NCBI GenBank assembly: GCA_001936135.1
Contig: CP012818.1
Coordinates: forward strand, 1,736,001-1,800,000
Source of the DNA: Saccharomycopsis fibuligera x Saccharomycopsis cf. fibuligera
Lineage: Eukaryota; Ascomycota; Saccharomycetes; Ascoideales; Saccharomycopsidaceae
Direction: 5' to 3'
Length of the DNA: 64,000 bases
How positions within the stretch are numbered: position 1 is the stretch's first letter; each line of letters begins with the position of its first letter. Shown here piece after piece: positions 31,310-43,200 of this stretch. Below the pieces are notes generated by a model that made no database searches, had not been told where the DNA came from, and worked only from the letters and a program-made list of their open reading frames with translations. Position numbers and translations under genes: made by a program.

Positions 31310-32800
31310 ATGACCGTCAGCAATGAGAACCTCTATCCAGTAGATCTAGTCAAGTCTGAGCTTAGGGCCCACAAAGCCGCCATCAATGAGTACCAGGAGG
31401 AGTTGTCCGTCAGCATGCTTGATATCCAGCAAATTTACAAGCCAGACCTTGCGTTGATTAAGTCCCAGCCCGAGCTTACGCTTGACCTAAGAGCCCCATT
31501 GTTGGACTTTTTGTACAAGGTCACCAAGAGAACCAAGTTGGCCGTTGGAATCTTCTACGATGCCGTCAAGTTGCTCGACAGATACTGCTCCAAGAGAGTT
31601 GTCCTCAAGTCCCAGGCCCAGTTGGTGGGCTGCACCTGTATTTGGCTTGCCGCGAAACATGAAGGCGGTTGCAACCACATTGTCAACTCTTTGAACAAGC
31701 CAATCAGCAGCAGATACATGGGTCCCACCCAGCGCTCAAGAATCCCAAGATTGATAGAGTTTGTGCAATTGTGTGGCCCGTCGTGCGGCTATGACGAAGG
31801 CATGTTTGTGCAAATGGAAAGACACATTCTCAACACCTTGGAATGGAGTATATCCCAGCCTTCAGTTTACAATTGGTGTCTCAATTTGCACGAGATCCAG
31901 TTGATGAACGACTCCATCGACAACGAGCAATTGTTTGACTTCAAAAAATTGTTCTACATGAAAAATTTTATTATTGAGCTCAGTTCCTATTCCTCCTACT
32001 TTATTATGCAAGATCCGTCTACTTTGTCGACCTTGATCAAAAAATTGTTGTCCATATTGATTTTGAATGAGGAAAACCACTTCAACTTCAGACAGGAGAA
32101 CTTGAAGAAAATTTTGAGTGACAATAAGGTGGAAAGCTACACAACTTCTGATTACCAAGATGAAGATGCTTTTCTTGACGATGACCTTATTGCAGTGGAA
32201 AACAAAGTCGACGTTTTCACCACACACGATCCAAAGGACAACTTGATTCATTACCATTCTATTAGCGATAATGCTGAAATCAACAGATTGATCTACGCTA
32301 TTGCTACGGTCTCTAACACCATTTATCAAACCTATACCAACACAGAATACAAGGAAGTAAATCAAATGATTGCCAAGATTCATAAAGTTTCTGTTTCTCA
32401 CATTATGGCTTTGAAGGAAGAAGAAAAAGAGTTGAAACGTCAACAACAAGAAAAGGAACAACAAGTTGCTTTGCAATACCAGCAGCAGCAGCAGCAGCAG
32501 CAAATGTACATGAACTCCTCTGGATCTTCGTTGTCAGTGTCACCATCTTATAACAATCATAACAATAATGGAATCATTGCTACCTCCCAAAGAAGCCCGA
32601 GTGTCTACTCTTACTCGTCTTCCAATTCTGATTACGAAGACACTTATTCAACTTTTAGTGGTAGAAAAGGCAGTTATGACACCACTGTTTCTTCAGTGGT
32701 ATCAACACCATTACCGTCTCCTGGTGAAGTTACACGACAAGGACAATACCAAAAGAATCCTCAATATGTTCCTAAAGCCGCAGTGTCTGCTCAAAACTGA
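31310..32800 (+). CDS. CLN3: G1 cyclin Cln3
   Basis: Regulatory subunit of the cyclin-dependent kinase that triggers Start. It has 496 residues. The cyclin box covers about 60-190: 'LDLRAPLLDFLYKVTKRTKL', 'YDAVKLLDRYCSKRVVLKSQ', 'LVGCTCIWLAAKHEGG', then 'MERHILNTLEWSISQPSVYNW'. The second fold is weaker. The C-terminal third has a Gln run (CAG codons), a Ser/Tyr-rich stretch (SPSVYSYSSSNSDYED) and S/T-P sites (STPLPSPGEV), as expected of an unstable G1 cyclin. The 5' half uses GC-richer codons than the 3' half. Assignment to Cln3 rather than another CTG-clade G1 cyclin (Ccn1, Hgc1) rests on size and box sequence. The start is an ATG with A at -3. Confidence 0.8.
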   Translation: MTVSNENLYPVDLVKSELRAHKAAINEYQEELSVSMLDIQQIYKPDLALIKSQPELTLDLRAPLLDFLYKVTKRTKLAVGIFYDAVKLLDRYCSKRVVLKSQAQLVGCTCIWLAAKHEGGCNHIVNSLNKPISSRYMGPTQRSRIPRLIEFVQLCGPSCGYDEGMFVQMERHILNTLEWSISQPSVYNWCLNLHEIQLMNDSIDNEQLFDFKKLFYMKNFIIELSSYSSYFIMQDPSTLSTLIKKLLSILILNEENHFNFRQENLKKILSDNKVESYTTSDYQDEDAFLDDDLIAVENKVDVFTTHDPKDNLIHYHSISDNAEINRLIYAIATVSNTIYQTYTNTEYKEVNQMIAKIHKVSVSHIMALKEEEKELKRQQQEKEQQVALQYQQQQQQQQMYMNSSGSSLSVSPSYNNHNNNGIIATSQRSPSVYSYSSSNSDYEDTYSTFSGRKGSYDTTVSSVVSTPLPSPGEVTRQGQYQKNPQYVPKAAVSAQN

Positions 32801-33657
32801 ACTATACCAACTTTTCTTTTTCTTGATTATGATTTACAATTTTCCATAACTTGTGTTTCTACCACTACTCTTTTGTCGTCAGTTCTCTGACAACATGTTA
32901 TGACAACCTAATGATCTTTTTTCTTTTTTATTCGATTTTTTTTTCCTCTACACGATTTGTTTTTGGTTTTGTGTTTTTTTCTGCTCATCTCATTATCATT
33001 TTTTTCTTTATTGCTTGAAAATTTTGTTTACTTCTTGGAGTGTTACTGGTTATATTTACTCACGTTTACTGTTATTACGTCATTTTTTACAGCTTTTGCT
33101 AACCCTTATGTTTTGTGCTTTCAGCCAAACATTCACTATACTATAATTTCTGCTTTTTTAACTGATCAACGGCACTATTTAGTTTTCATTCCCTCATAAT
33201 GCAAATGCTCATAGAATCTGAAACGTTTTTTTATTCGCTTGTAATTTTCGTTTATTGGCATCACCAGTGTCAACTATTTGTTGTCCAATTACAGTTTCAA
33301 TGATGGACAAAATCAAAAGCCAAAAAGTAAACACAAATTGTTTCAGGTTCTTGATGCTAAAAATGACAGCCAGGAACAGGCATAAGCATTCAAGCTAGCT
33401 ACTATGATAGATACGCTTATCGAGTCTGCGTATTTGTGCCGCTAAAGGAGCATAGCTGTTGATATTGCAATGATCCCGACGGCAACAACGAGAGCGGTAG
33501 TAATAGTAGCGGCTGCAGCAGCGGTAAACCCTTCATTGGCTATTTCTCGTCATTTAAAAATGTGCATTTATGCTACAGCCTACATGTTATACAGCATTTA
33601 AAGTTTGGCAGTTGTGTGTACATTTTGAAATGCTTTAATCTTTTAAAATTTCGCTCT

Positions 33658-33690
<33 letters not shown>

Positions 33691-34821
33691 GTGTAAGGAC
33701 AGGGTAGTTTTTGTGCACGTTATGAATGCAATTGTAGAGGTTATTATAATCATAGTTGGATTGCTTATGGCTGATGATGATGATGAGATGGGTAAGTCGA
33801 CAACCAGGGACGAGTCACTATGCTTTCTTTCAGTCTCATGTTTGCATGTCTGAGTACCATTTAACAAAGACATCCCCTTTCGGCTGGCAATAAAATTGAA
33901 AAAAAAAATTAACATTAATCTCAAGCAGGTTATTATTCACTAAGAAGCGAAAAGAAGGAGGTTCTGAATACTCGCGATCGAGAAGGAGGCGGAAAGCTGA
34001 GTATTTTCCCCATTAGGCAATTATTTTTCGGCATATATAAAATTGTTGCAGCTTTCAAATCATTAAAGAATCACCAACAGAGAGAAAGTTGCGGTTCTTT
34101 TTTTTTTTTTCTTTTTTTCTCGAAACTTTTTGGTTTCAAAATGTTGATGTTAGGACTTTGCAAGCTTTTCTTTACACTCTTCGCGATTATTGCGAGGGAT
34201 GTATGTTTACTACCAAATGGGAACTAGAACACTCGATCTCGCATTGCCAACCTCGGATTGCAATTCAGTACTATCTGCAACATAAAGCATGCCATCTGGT
34301 GCTACCACGTTATGCCACACGTCACACAGGGAGCTCAAAATACTGCAATAATTATACCTCTTGTCAATAGCATTCTACAAGGAGGATTCTGTCTATGTGT
34401 ACAAGATGGGATGAGCTGGGATTGGTGATCTTACTCTAGCTTTTTTTTTAGAATCGGCTACTGGTTCATTGAACAATACCTTGAAAGAAAGACAACAATA
34501 CTAGGTACGTTTCGCAAAAGCTCAAACAATATTTTTTTCTTTTTCCTTGAAAGGAAAAGAAGAAAAATTCCTTGCCCTAACTTTATTGTTTGATTTTTCT
34601 TTTGATCGGGTTATTAGTGATGCCCAACATGAGGCACTGTGGGGGTGTTGTTGGTTTCTATCAATCCCAGTTTTAACTCGTGTGCGTGCTTCATTTCACA
34701 GAATTAAGTTGTCTTTCGGTCTAGCTGCTTTTCTTTCTGGGAATCTCAAGTACGAGTTTCCATTCTCGATTTGATCTCCTTATGTATATATGCCAAAATA
34801 ACCAATTTTCGCGACCCTGTT

Positions 34822-34839
34822 TGCGTTTCGCGAAACGCA
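34822..34839. repeat. 18-nt perfect palindrome with CGCGAAA cores
   Basis: TGCGTTTCG followed by CGAAACGCA. Each half contains CGCGAAA/TTTCGCG, which resembles SBF/MBF-type cell-cycle boxes. Confidence 0.8.
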
Positions 34840-35321
34840 TCGCGGCTAAAGGTAATGCTTATAAAGCTTAAACACTGTTGGGAATCAAGCAGTTTTTTTT
34901 TTTAGCGACAACAAGAAATTTCCCGTTAGCGAGAACCGGAAACCGAAGAGTTAGAAAGTTATCAGGAAAGTTATAAGATATAAAGTGTGTGGGGGAAATT
35001 CTTTCCATTTCTTACAAAACTCAGGACTCAACATGTGTCGGTTCGCATCCACTTATCAAAAAAAATGAATAATGAAAAATGATGGATTTCTAGAAATACT
35101 TTCCCAAATTAGATGTTTTGTATTATAGTTTGATTGCATTTCTTGTATTTGGTTAAATTTTCACAACAGCTAACAGTCTGCGTATTGTTTTGCATGCTAC
35201 ATAAGGTCTGTTGCAATCAGCTCAACAGCGACACACACTCACAAAAACTTGGACAGAAGATACATGAAAGCGCAATGGTCTACTGTCAGGAGGTTACAAA
35301 AAAAAAGAAAAAAAAAAAATA

Positions 35322-35362
35322 TAAAATAAAATAAAATAAAATAAAATAAAATAAAATAAAAG
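35322..35362. repeat. TAAAA pentanucleotide array
   Basis: Eight TAAAA units in tandem after an A-rich lead-in; simple sequence. Confidence 0.9.
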
Positions 35363-38201
35363 ATTGGTTTTCGCGGCAGCATAATAGGTGCCATGCAGAC
35401 CCAAGACACGAACAGCTCATCGAATAGAGGAAATAGGTGACAGAAAGACGGAAGTTTAACATAAGCACCGCTCAGTTGTCCCTAATGATTGAGTAGTCAA
35501 AGGTAAAAGGAGCTTTGCTACTGCGTTTAAAGACAGCTCGTGGATATGTAGACTAGAGATGTTGGTCTCGCAAGGCAGCGATAGCAATTTTGCACAGTTT
35601 TTATTTACTCAGTGATTATTATCGTAAAGGTTGAATGTTGCTAATGAGAAACGCTTACCGTGAAAAAAAAAAAGATAAATTTATCAAATAGAGCCATCAT
35701 AAAACAATACAATTTTGATTATTGGGTAAGGATCAATGATATTGAGAGTTGTCAAATGTTTCGACTTGGTATTATGGCCTTAATGACAGAGGGAAAGTGC
35801 ATAAGATCTGCAAGAGATGCCAGAAGCTATCATTTAACATAGATGGCAAGATGTACAGTTGATTCACAAAAATTTTTCTTGTTGTATTCGTACATGTGTA
35901 TCAAAACTGCTGGACGGAATACGACAAGGTTCAAGTGTAAGTTTCGTGAAATATAGCAAACTAGTTTAAACTATGAACTTTATTATATAGTGTAATCGCC
36001 TGCATCAATTGGTTGCAGTTAGGTATCCAGGGTCTGTTAATTAGAAAAAAAAAGTGGCAGTTCCTGTCATTGCTGCCAGTGAATTTACACTTTCATCGGT
36101 ACACTCAAAACCGTTAATTTGATAAATTAATGAACTAGTTGGGATGTGCCAAGTATTATTGAATTCAGCTAGTCGATTACAAATGTTAGTCAGATTACAG
36201 TTGTCGAGGCGCCGGCTGGTATTAAGCCATTCATTTTGCCAAAAGAAGACAGACCAATAATAAAATAGTGCTGTACTAAGTACTGACTACATTGATGCCT
36301 AACTAATGCTCTAGGATTAATAGCAACCGCTGCAATTTGGGTAAAAATTAAAGCGGCAGTTACAGTAAATTGCAAATGATACAGGACAAGTTGGCGCACA
36401 GGATTAATGTTGGGGACGCAATCTGTTTCTTGTTTTGTTTTCAACTGATCAAAAATTTTGTTGGACCAAGTGGATAATACCATGATATTCGTGGCACATT
36501 ACAGTCACACACACACTTTGGACTAGTGTAACAGAATATCGCACATCAGCCGTGCTTTTTCGATGCAATTAAAAATTCGCAAATATACCGGGGCAGCAGA
36601 TAAGGTGTTCGTAGAAACCCACACCTTCCTATATTGACAAACCCATTCATTTTTGGATGAGTAGCATAGTGAAGTAAAGCTTTCCAGGAAAATAAGCTTG
36701 AGCTAGAGCAAGCGATAGCCGTGCTCTAGTTAGAGCTATTGTGACTGGAGTTATCTTTGCAGTTGCCACATTTGGTAGGATGTAAACATGAAATGGAAGA
36801 GAAGTACACTGATTGGCACTGCAAGTGAAGCTTGAGTGATTTTCTTCTTCGGAATTTTGTCTCTATTTTTTGGCCTTTTGACACAATCTTGTGTGCGCAC
36901 ATGTGTCATCAACGCAAAACTACGCCATCATAATAATATTGTATTACTAAACTACAGCCAGCAAGCAGCCTGCTAAATGGATGGCAAAGACATTGAAGCA
37001 CGATAACAAAACGGCACAAGCACAAGTGGCGAAGAACCGGCCAGATAATGTAGTTGGCGAATTTCTTGTTCTAGACAGTCGAGGACAGAGTTGCATTGAT
37101 GTAAAAGACAAACAGATACTCTGTCTAGCTTCGCAATATAAATAATATTATATTTGAAACAGCACAGTTGATACTATTCTGTTTCGTAAATGGCGTAGCG
37201 GCTCATAATTGCTGCTTTGATAAATGTCCCAGCTGAACCTGGCTGAGGCAGCTGAGTATTGCCCGATCGGCGGTCACTGCCAACGGCGCTTCAGCACTTT
37301 TGCAGTGATCAGCGTGTTTTGCCATGTCTTACCCGAGTGTATTGTCTCTTCATGTTGGAGTTATGACTAGAACACTGGAGCCAGCATTGGGTTTCGACTG
37401 CTCATGGAGGCATTATTTGCAGGGCACTGGACTGCATTGGGGGAGGAGCTTGGCCTTACTAAGCGCTTAACTCGTCTCAGCTTCGAGGACCGTTGCTGTT
37501 CACCAACGTCAACATCACAATCACAACCACAACCACAATCAAAATTATTAGCCTATTATGATTTCATGATTTTTTGATGGTTTATGCTGTTGGAACCCGA
37601 GTGTAATATGGCAGGTGCCTATTATTTATTTTCTTCAATGCTTCGGTGTGAATAATAATTGATGTTCAAAGTGGCGACGCAGCGCCTCCCTGGATCCTGT
37701 GTATAATTTTCAGGTTTTTTTGAGTTTGCAAAAACAATGTTTCGATTCAACCTGTAAATTAATGAATAAGTTTTGGAGCGAGGAAAGAAGTTAGAGCCTA
37801 AATAAGCAAATATATATATCAGCAGTCTGTGCTGGAGACCAGTGTATTTTTGGCGGCTATAAGCGGGTTTTGTTTAAGGCAGACAGACAGACTGTGATGC
37901 ATCTGTGTTTGTAGATGTGCAGCTCTCATTTGCACAGAACAGAGCCCATCATCGGTGTGTTCACCGTTGCTCTCTATTAGCTGATTTACCTACCTTGTTT
38001 CCAGGTGTTGCAATCCTTTTATAGGACTATTCAAATACCCATTCAAAACAACAAAATACATTGCACACAAACTACTATTTGGAGCAGCTATCCACATACC
38101 CAAGAGCCCATCTATTTCTCTTCCACGATAACATTTACTGCTTCATTCCTGCATATCCTTTCAATATAACGCTTAGAAATATTAAAAAAAAAAAAAAAAA
38201 C

Positions 38202-39957
38202 ATGATTTCCAACAATCCAGACAATCCCATTGCCACAGAGAATAAAGGCAAACTCGAACCTCAAGCCAGTGTTCCAGTAAGCGTAAACAGCTCCGGAAGT
38301 GTAACAGTGAACAATAGGGAAACCGTATGGGACTATGGCATCCAACCATCTTCTTCTACTTCAATTCCCCTTTCAAGTAGTGGCTCAGCGCTTAATTTGT
38401 GTGGTAAATATTCTTGACCCTTGTACTTTATGCTAACGCTGAATTTACAAAAGGCAAAACTAACGTTGCTGTTTTCCACTAGAAAGAGGTAATGTGGCGG
38501 TGGCTAATCCAGAGTTAGTGCAAAGGTATCTATATCAGATTACTGAGGAATTGACAAAAAAAATCATCACAACGAGAGATTATCTTACGAAGATGCTGCA
38601 CAATGACACTGTTGACGGCTCTTCGTCTCCTCTTTTAGTGCTTACTGGGCCTAGTTATATTACATGCCCTATACAAGCAAAAGCGTGTGCTAACTGGTTG
38701 AACTTGATTTCAGTAGACAATAAAAAGACGAACGACCTTTCTATCGACTCTATGAGACAGAAAAAATTGCCTAAATGCATCGAGGAGATTTATACTGCCA
38801 GCATTAATGATGGTACAAAGCTTAATCGTCAAGACATAGTGATTGCAATGAGGGCTAATTTAACAAAACTCAACATCGACTACGACCAAATTGTTGAGAA
38901 CTTAGAGAATCCGGTACCAGTTAAAAGTTTTGAAATCGATAACGGGATACCAATTTGCCGCTCTTTGCTCTGCGAATTGGCTGAAAAAGTGCCGTTAGCC
39001 GGTCAGATATCAGACACAATAACACCACAGTACTTGTCTGACTTGTTTTGTTTATCACTTGTTAGCTCATCGTTAGCCGAGTCTCAACTACACAGAGAAA
39101 TTGTTTCTGGATCGTCTTTTCCTGTTGGATTTCATACTTTTGATGCTGAAAATCAAAACTACAATTTTGATTCTTATCTTTACAAGGTGAAAACAGCTAA
39201 AGAATCTCTACTCGCCTCTAAAAACCCCCATCATTTTTTATCAGTGACAAAGACGGGGCAAGTGGCTATTTTAGGTACTACAGGAAACGATGACACATTC
39301 ATCATTTTAAAATTAAATGATGAAAATGGTTTCGAACTCACAAATGATGAATTGAAGCAAGTATTTGATATGTTGAAGGATGAGCGAGCAAAAGTCATGC
39401 TTGATATTGGGATAGTTAATGCTGTAAATTTTGATGCCAAACTAGTAGTTTTGAGAGAGCTTCTAGTTAAAGACTTGAACGTGTCTAAAAAAATCTTGGG
39501 GGTTATGATTAATTCAGGAGACATTTACGTTCCGCGAAAAAGTTCTGCTTGGGCAAGTGTTCCAGCAGATGGTAAACAAAATAATATTTACAATTACAAC
39601 CAACAGATATCTCTTGAAGACATTCGTCAGTTGTCCAACGAAGATTTGATCTATAGTAACTTGGAAGAGCAATTGAAAGAGGAAACAAACAGAAGCGAAA
39701 CTTCTCTCACAAATGAGAGAGAAGAACGCAACAAAGATAAAATTAAAGACTCAATCTTGAGTAGGTTTGGCAGTTACAAGCAAAAAGTCATGGATCTCAA
39801 AAAGACTTTCCAGCTTGGCAGTGCAAACAAAGAGGACGATATCAAAGAGAAGATGGATTTACAAAAAAAATTCGAGAATATGATTTATGCAAACAAGCTC
39901 ATTTTTGAAATAAAGGAACTCTCGTCTCAAAGAGCAGAAGCAATTCACAAGTTATAA
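38202..39957 (+). CDS. Catalytically dead DAHP-synthase-like protein with charged C-terminal tail, two exons
   Basis: Exons 38202-38403 and 38483-39957 give 558 residues. Residues ~75-415 follow the type I DAHP synthase (Aro3/Aro4) fold in order: GPSYITC (123-129), MRANLTKLNID (190-200), DTITPQYL (245-252), AESQLHRE (266-273), SGSSFPVGF (276-284), HHFLSVTK (317-324), GNDDTFIILK (335-344), VMLDIGIVNA (372-381), LGVMINSG (406-413). The family's functional residues are missing: the GPCSIHD cysteine, the EKPRTT lysine and arginine, the Lys after PVGF (here His285), the Arg of LRGG and the His of DxSHGN. Residues 1-70 are Ser/Asn-rich. Residues ~440-558 are Glu/Lys-rich and probably helical or coiled-coil. 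It is likely a regulatory or scaffold pseudoenzyme, not an aromatic-biosynthesis enzyme. Start chosen at 38202; the in-frame ATG at 38061 would translate the poly(A) tract as lysines. Confidence 0.87.
38404..38482 (+). other. Intron of the DAHP-synthase-like gene (79 nt)
   Basis: Donor GTAAAT after a G, branch site AACTAAC (38458-38464), acceptor CACTAG (AG at 38481-38482). It splits a Glu codon (G|AA). Without splicing, the N-terminal frame stops within a few codons of the donor. Confidence 0.88.
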
Positions 39958-40211
39958 TTATCGATCATCGCAACCGCGTTTACTGTATTGAAAAACAATT
40001 ACAAAAATTGAGATAAACGAAATTTTAACTTTTACTTCTTCCGAAAATTAATAAAAACCTTCCCTATATAATACATTTTATCTAATAAATAAATGCCCAA
40101 ACACAATAAAACTAATCAAACAGATAAAAACATTATAGCAATAAATAAATAAAATAGTAAATGAAATAGTAAAAAAAAAAAAAAAACAGAAAAATTTTTT
40201 TGTATAGCAAA

Positions 40212-43200
40212 TCAAGAATGCACCGAAGTGCTAATGCTCAACTTTTGTTTGCCCTTCCCTAATGATTTGATTTTGGGTATATGGCTACAACGAGACAGGG
40301 TGTTGTGGCTATCATGATATTGCTCTTCATCCGATAAACAGATATTTTCGTTGATCTGTTTATCCAAAGACTCGAAATGAGTTTCAGGCAATATTTTCAA
40401 ATTGACGTCAGAATTACTAACGCTCATAGTTTTTGGCGTGTTGTAACTAATTGAAGATGACGAGCGGCTGCTAAACTTGGTGCAAATATTTCCATCAATA
40501 CCATCATCCTCACATGGACCTATTGCAGGTGAAACACTCCCACTCTTGATATGACTGTTAGTATATACTCCATTGGTATCGCTAGCTTTGAGTTGAGGAA
40601 CTGACACTGGAGGACCTGCCGCTGGAAACTCATCATTTTCAGCAATAACTAAATTTGCAATGCCGAATTTATTTCTCTTCGCTTGCTTTTCAGCATCATT
40701 TTCTGGCAATGAAGCATTATTATGTGTTGGCATACATTCATTTGATGACAAATATGAGGAAGAAAGAGAATTATTATTGGATTGAGATTCTTCATCAGAA
40801 GAGCTATTATCTAAATTATTATTGAAATCATCTGCTTCTTGACTATTGACATTGGCCATCTCATTATCCAATTGATAATACCAATGCTCATTATTAGCAT
40901 CATCTTCCGGTGCTTCAACAACATCATATTCATCGTCGCTATCGCTACTGTAAGAGGCTTCATCTTCATCTGAGATACTATTATCGTCTTTTTCATCTTC
41001 TGAATTAACAATGCTATTGCTATTACTGTTGGCAAAAACAATATTAGCCATATCACTAAAGTTAACCCTTGATCTATTGTTTGTACGCATTGGTGTACTT
41101 GGCTCACTAGGACTTTCAATGTAAAAATTAGTTCTTGAAGTTCGAGATTGTTTTCTTTTCAAGTTAGAAGAGTATAAGTCAACAAGTTCAGTAGGAATTA
41201 CTTCACGTTTCTGCTTTTTCCTCAAAATCTTATCTTTATCAACCGCATAAAACCAATTCAACTCCTCGTCGTATTGATACATGTTCCAGTCAACACCATA
41301 TGGTCTTGGTTCCAAAACATAGATAGAGTGCAACGGAACATCCAACTCGGTAATGTATTCCTTGTCCAAATTCATAAAATACGAAAGCAAAACTCTAGCA
41401 ACAACTTTGTGAGTAATCAAAAGAGCATGGTCCTCCATTCTTTCTAATTCAACAATCAAAGGTCTTAATCTGTTGATGACATCAAGATAGGATTCACCGC
41501 CTGGAAATCTATAAAGAAGCTTTTTTCTTGAGCTACTTGATTTATCATCAATCTGGTAAATACCTTGATAATTCTTAAAATCTTGAGGAAACTTAGCTGC
41601 AAACTTTTTGAGAGTCATACCATTGACTTTCCCGTGTGACAATTCGTTCAACATTTTCAATTGCTTGATATTAAAATCCCTTTCATTGAAAGCATTGGAA
41701 GTTTGAACAGTTTGTCTTAACATACTAGACCAAACAGAAAAATGTAACTCTGGGACAATTTTTATTTGGCGTTTTCGAGGTTGAGATTTAGTTGACTGCT
41801 CTGTTATAACTTGAGGGCGACCAGCGCCATGTTGTTGTTGTTGTTGTTGTTGTTGTTCTCTCTCTTCTTCTTCTTCGAGATATTGTTCTTCAAAACAGTG
41901 TTTCTTCAATTGTCTTAATCTAAACTCTTTCTTCTTAAAATTCATAAACTTGGCTAACGCTTTACTATACTTTTCACCGAGAGGCGTAAGCTTGCTTCCT
42001 TGTTTAGAACTTCCTAATTTGCCATTCAAATTGTCATATGTCTCACCGTGTCTGGCAATCCAAATTTGACGTTCATTAAGATTGAAGTTAAGCATAAAAA
42101 AAATAACTTGAGAACTCAAAAAGCCCGAAATATTGTATGATGTGATCTTCTTCCCGGCATTAATGATTTTGATGTACTGCAAGTTTTCATTTATACTTTC
42201 ATAATACTCTTCCTCTTCATCATCAATAGTCTCGTACGCCTTTTCATAATTTTGTAATCTGTTTTTGAAATCTTTAAGAGCAACTTCTGGGTTTTTATCC
42301 TTGTAGTCAGGCCCGCTCAATTTAAGTCTCATATTTCTGTTAATGATTTTTTTATTCGTACAGATACTTTCCAAAAACAAGATTTTCAAATTTGAGTGGT
42401 CAGGGGTTTTAGCGCGAATAGCTTCTATTATGTGTCTTCTTCTGAGCTTTGTGGTATTAGTAGCGTCAAAGATACCAACAGTGCCATCTTCTTTGGTTAA
42501 GTACTTGATCAACTGATCCAAAGTGTTCATAGCCCACAGCTCCCTGATTTGCAAAGATGACTGATTTTTTGGGTCAAAAAAGCTAGCATCATGATCATTA
42601 TTGGTTGCAGACATTTCAAAAGGTCTGTCAGCTGGTCCCGGATTCTGATTTGAAAGTCTTCTTGTATTTCCCACATTAAAAATTTTAGTATTGTATTGTA
42701 ACCAGTTTAAATATCTGGTGATTTTTTTGGTCAAGTAAGACTTGCCCCTAGCTGGCAAGCCAACCATGACAATAACCAACTTGGAGTTCAAGTCATTAAT
42801 CAACCCGTTTGGCGAGATTTTCGATTTGGTTTGTCCTGGAACGTCAATAGTGCTTCTTGAGTGAGGAAGATGGTATGGTCTACTACTTTTTGCAGAATTG
42901 TCCATAGAGTTTTCAAGCGTTAAATTTTCAATTGAACTGAGAGAATGCAAATCGCCTGAAGAATGCAAACTTTGGAGAATTTCATGGATAGTTTGGTCAA
43001 TGCCAGCTGCATCGTCAACCGCTTTTTTGAGATTGGCCTTCATGTTAGCGTTGGCTTCAATACTGGTGGCGGTATTGTCGACTGAGTTTGAAAGAGTCTG
43101 AGAATTTTGGTGACTATTTGTGGTGTCTGTGCTAGGGTTGCTTCGGCTATGCGGCTGATTGCTCATAGTCGTTGTATTATTAGTGCCACGATTAGGCATG

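Larger units (their letters stand above)
32801..38201. other. 5.4 kb gene-free region between CLN3 and the DAHP-synthase-like gene
   Basis: It includes the CLN3 3' flank and the promoter of the next gene. It holds a T30 run (33660-33689), a TAAAA array (35322-35362), an 18-nt palindrome with TTTCGCG core (34822-34839), a CACAAC/CACAAT repeat near 37515-37545, and a TATA-like element near 37808-37819. An A17 run ends one base before the ATG of the next gene. A short ATG frame at 34141 encodes a hydrophobic peptide (see findings). No other ORF or RNA gene is supported. Confidence 0.5.

Noticed and set aside
31862-32503. 213-codon frame antisense to CLN3
   Set aside because: It is a shadow of the CLN3 coding strand, with Leu-rich translation of the complementary CAG run.
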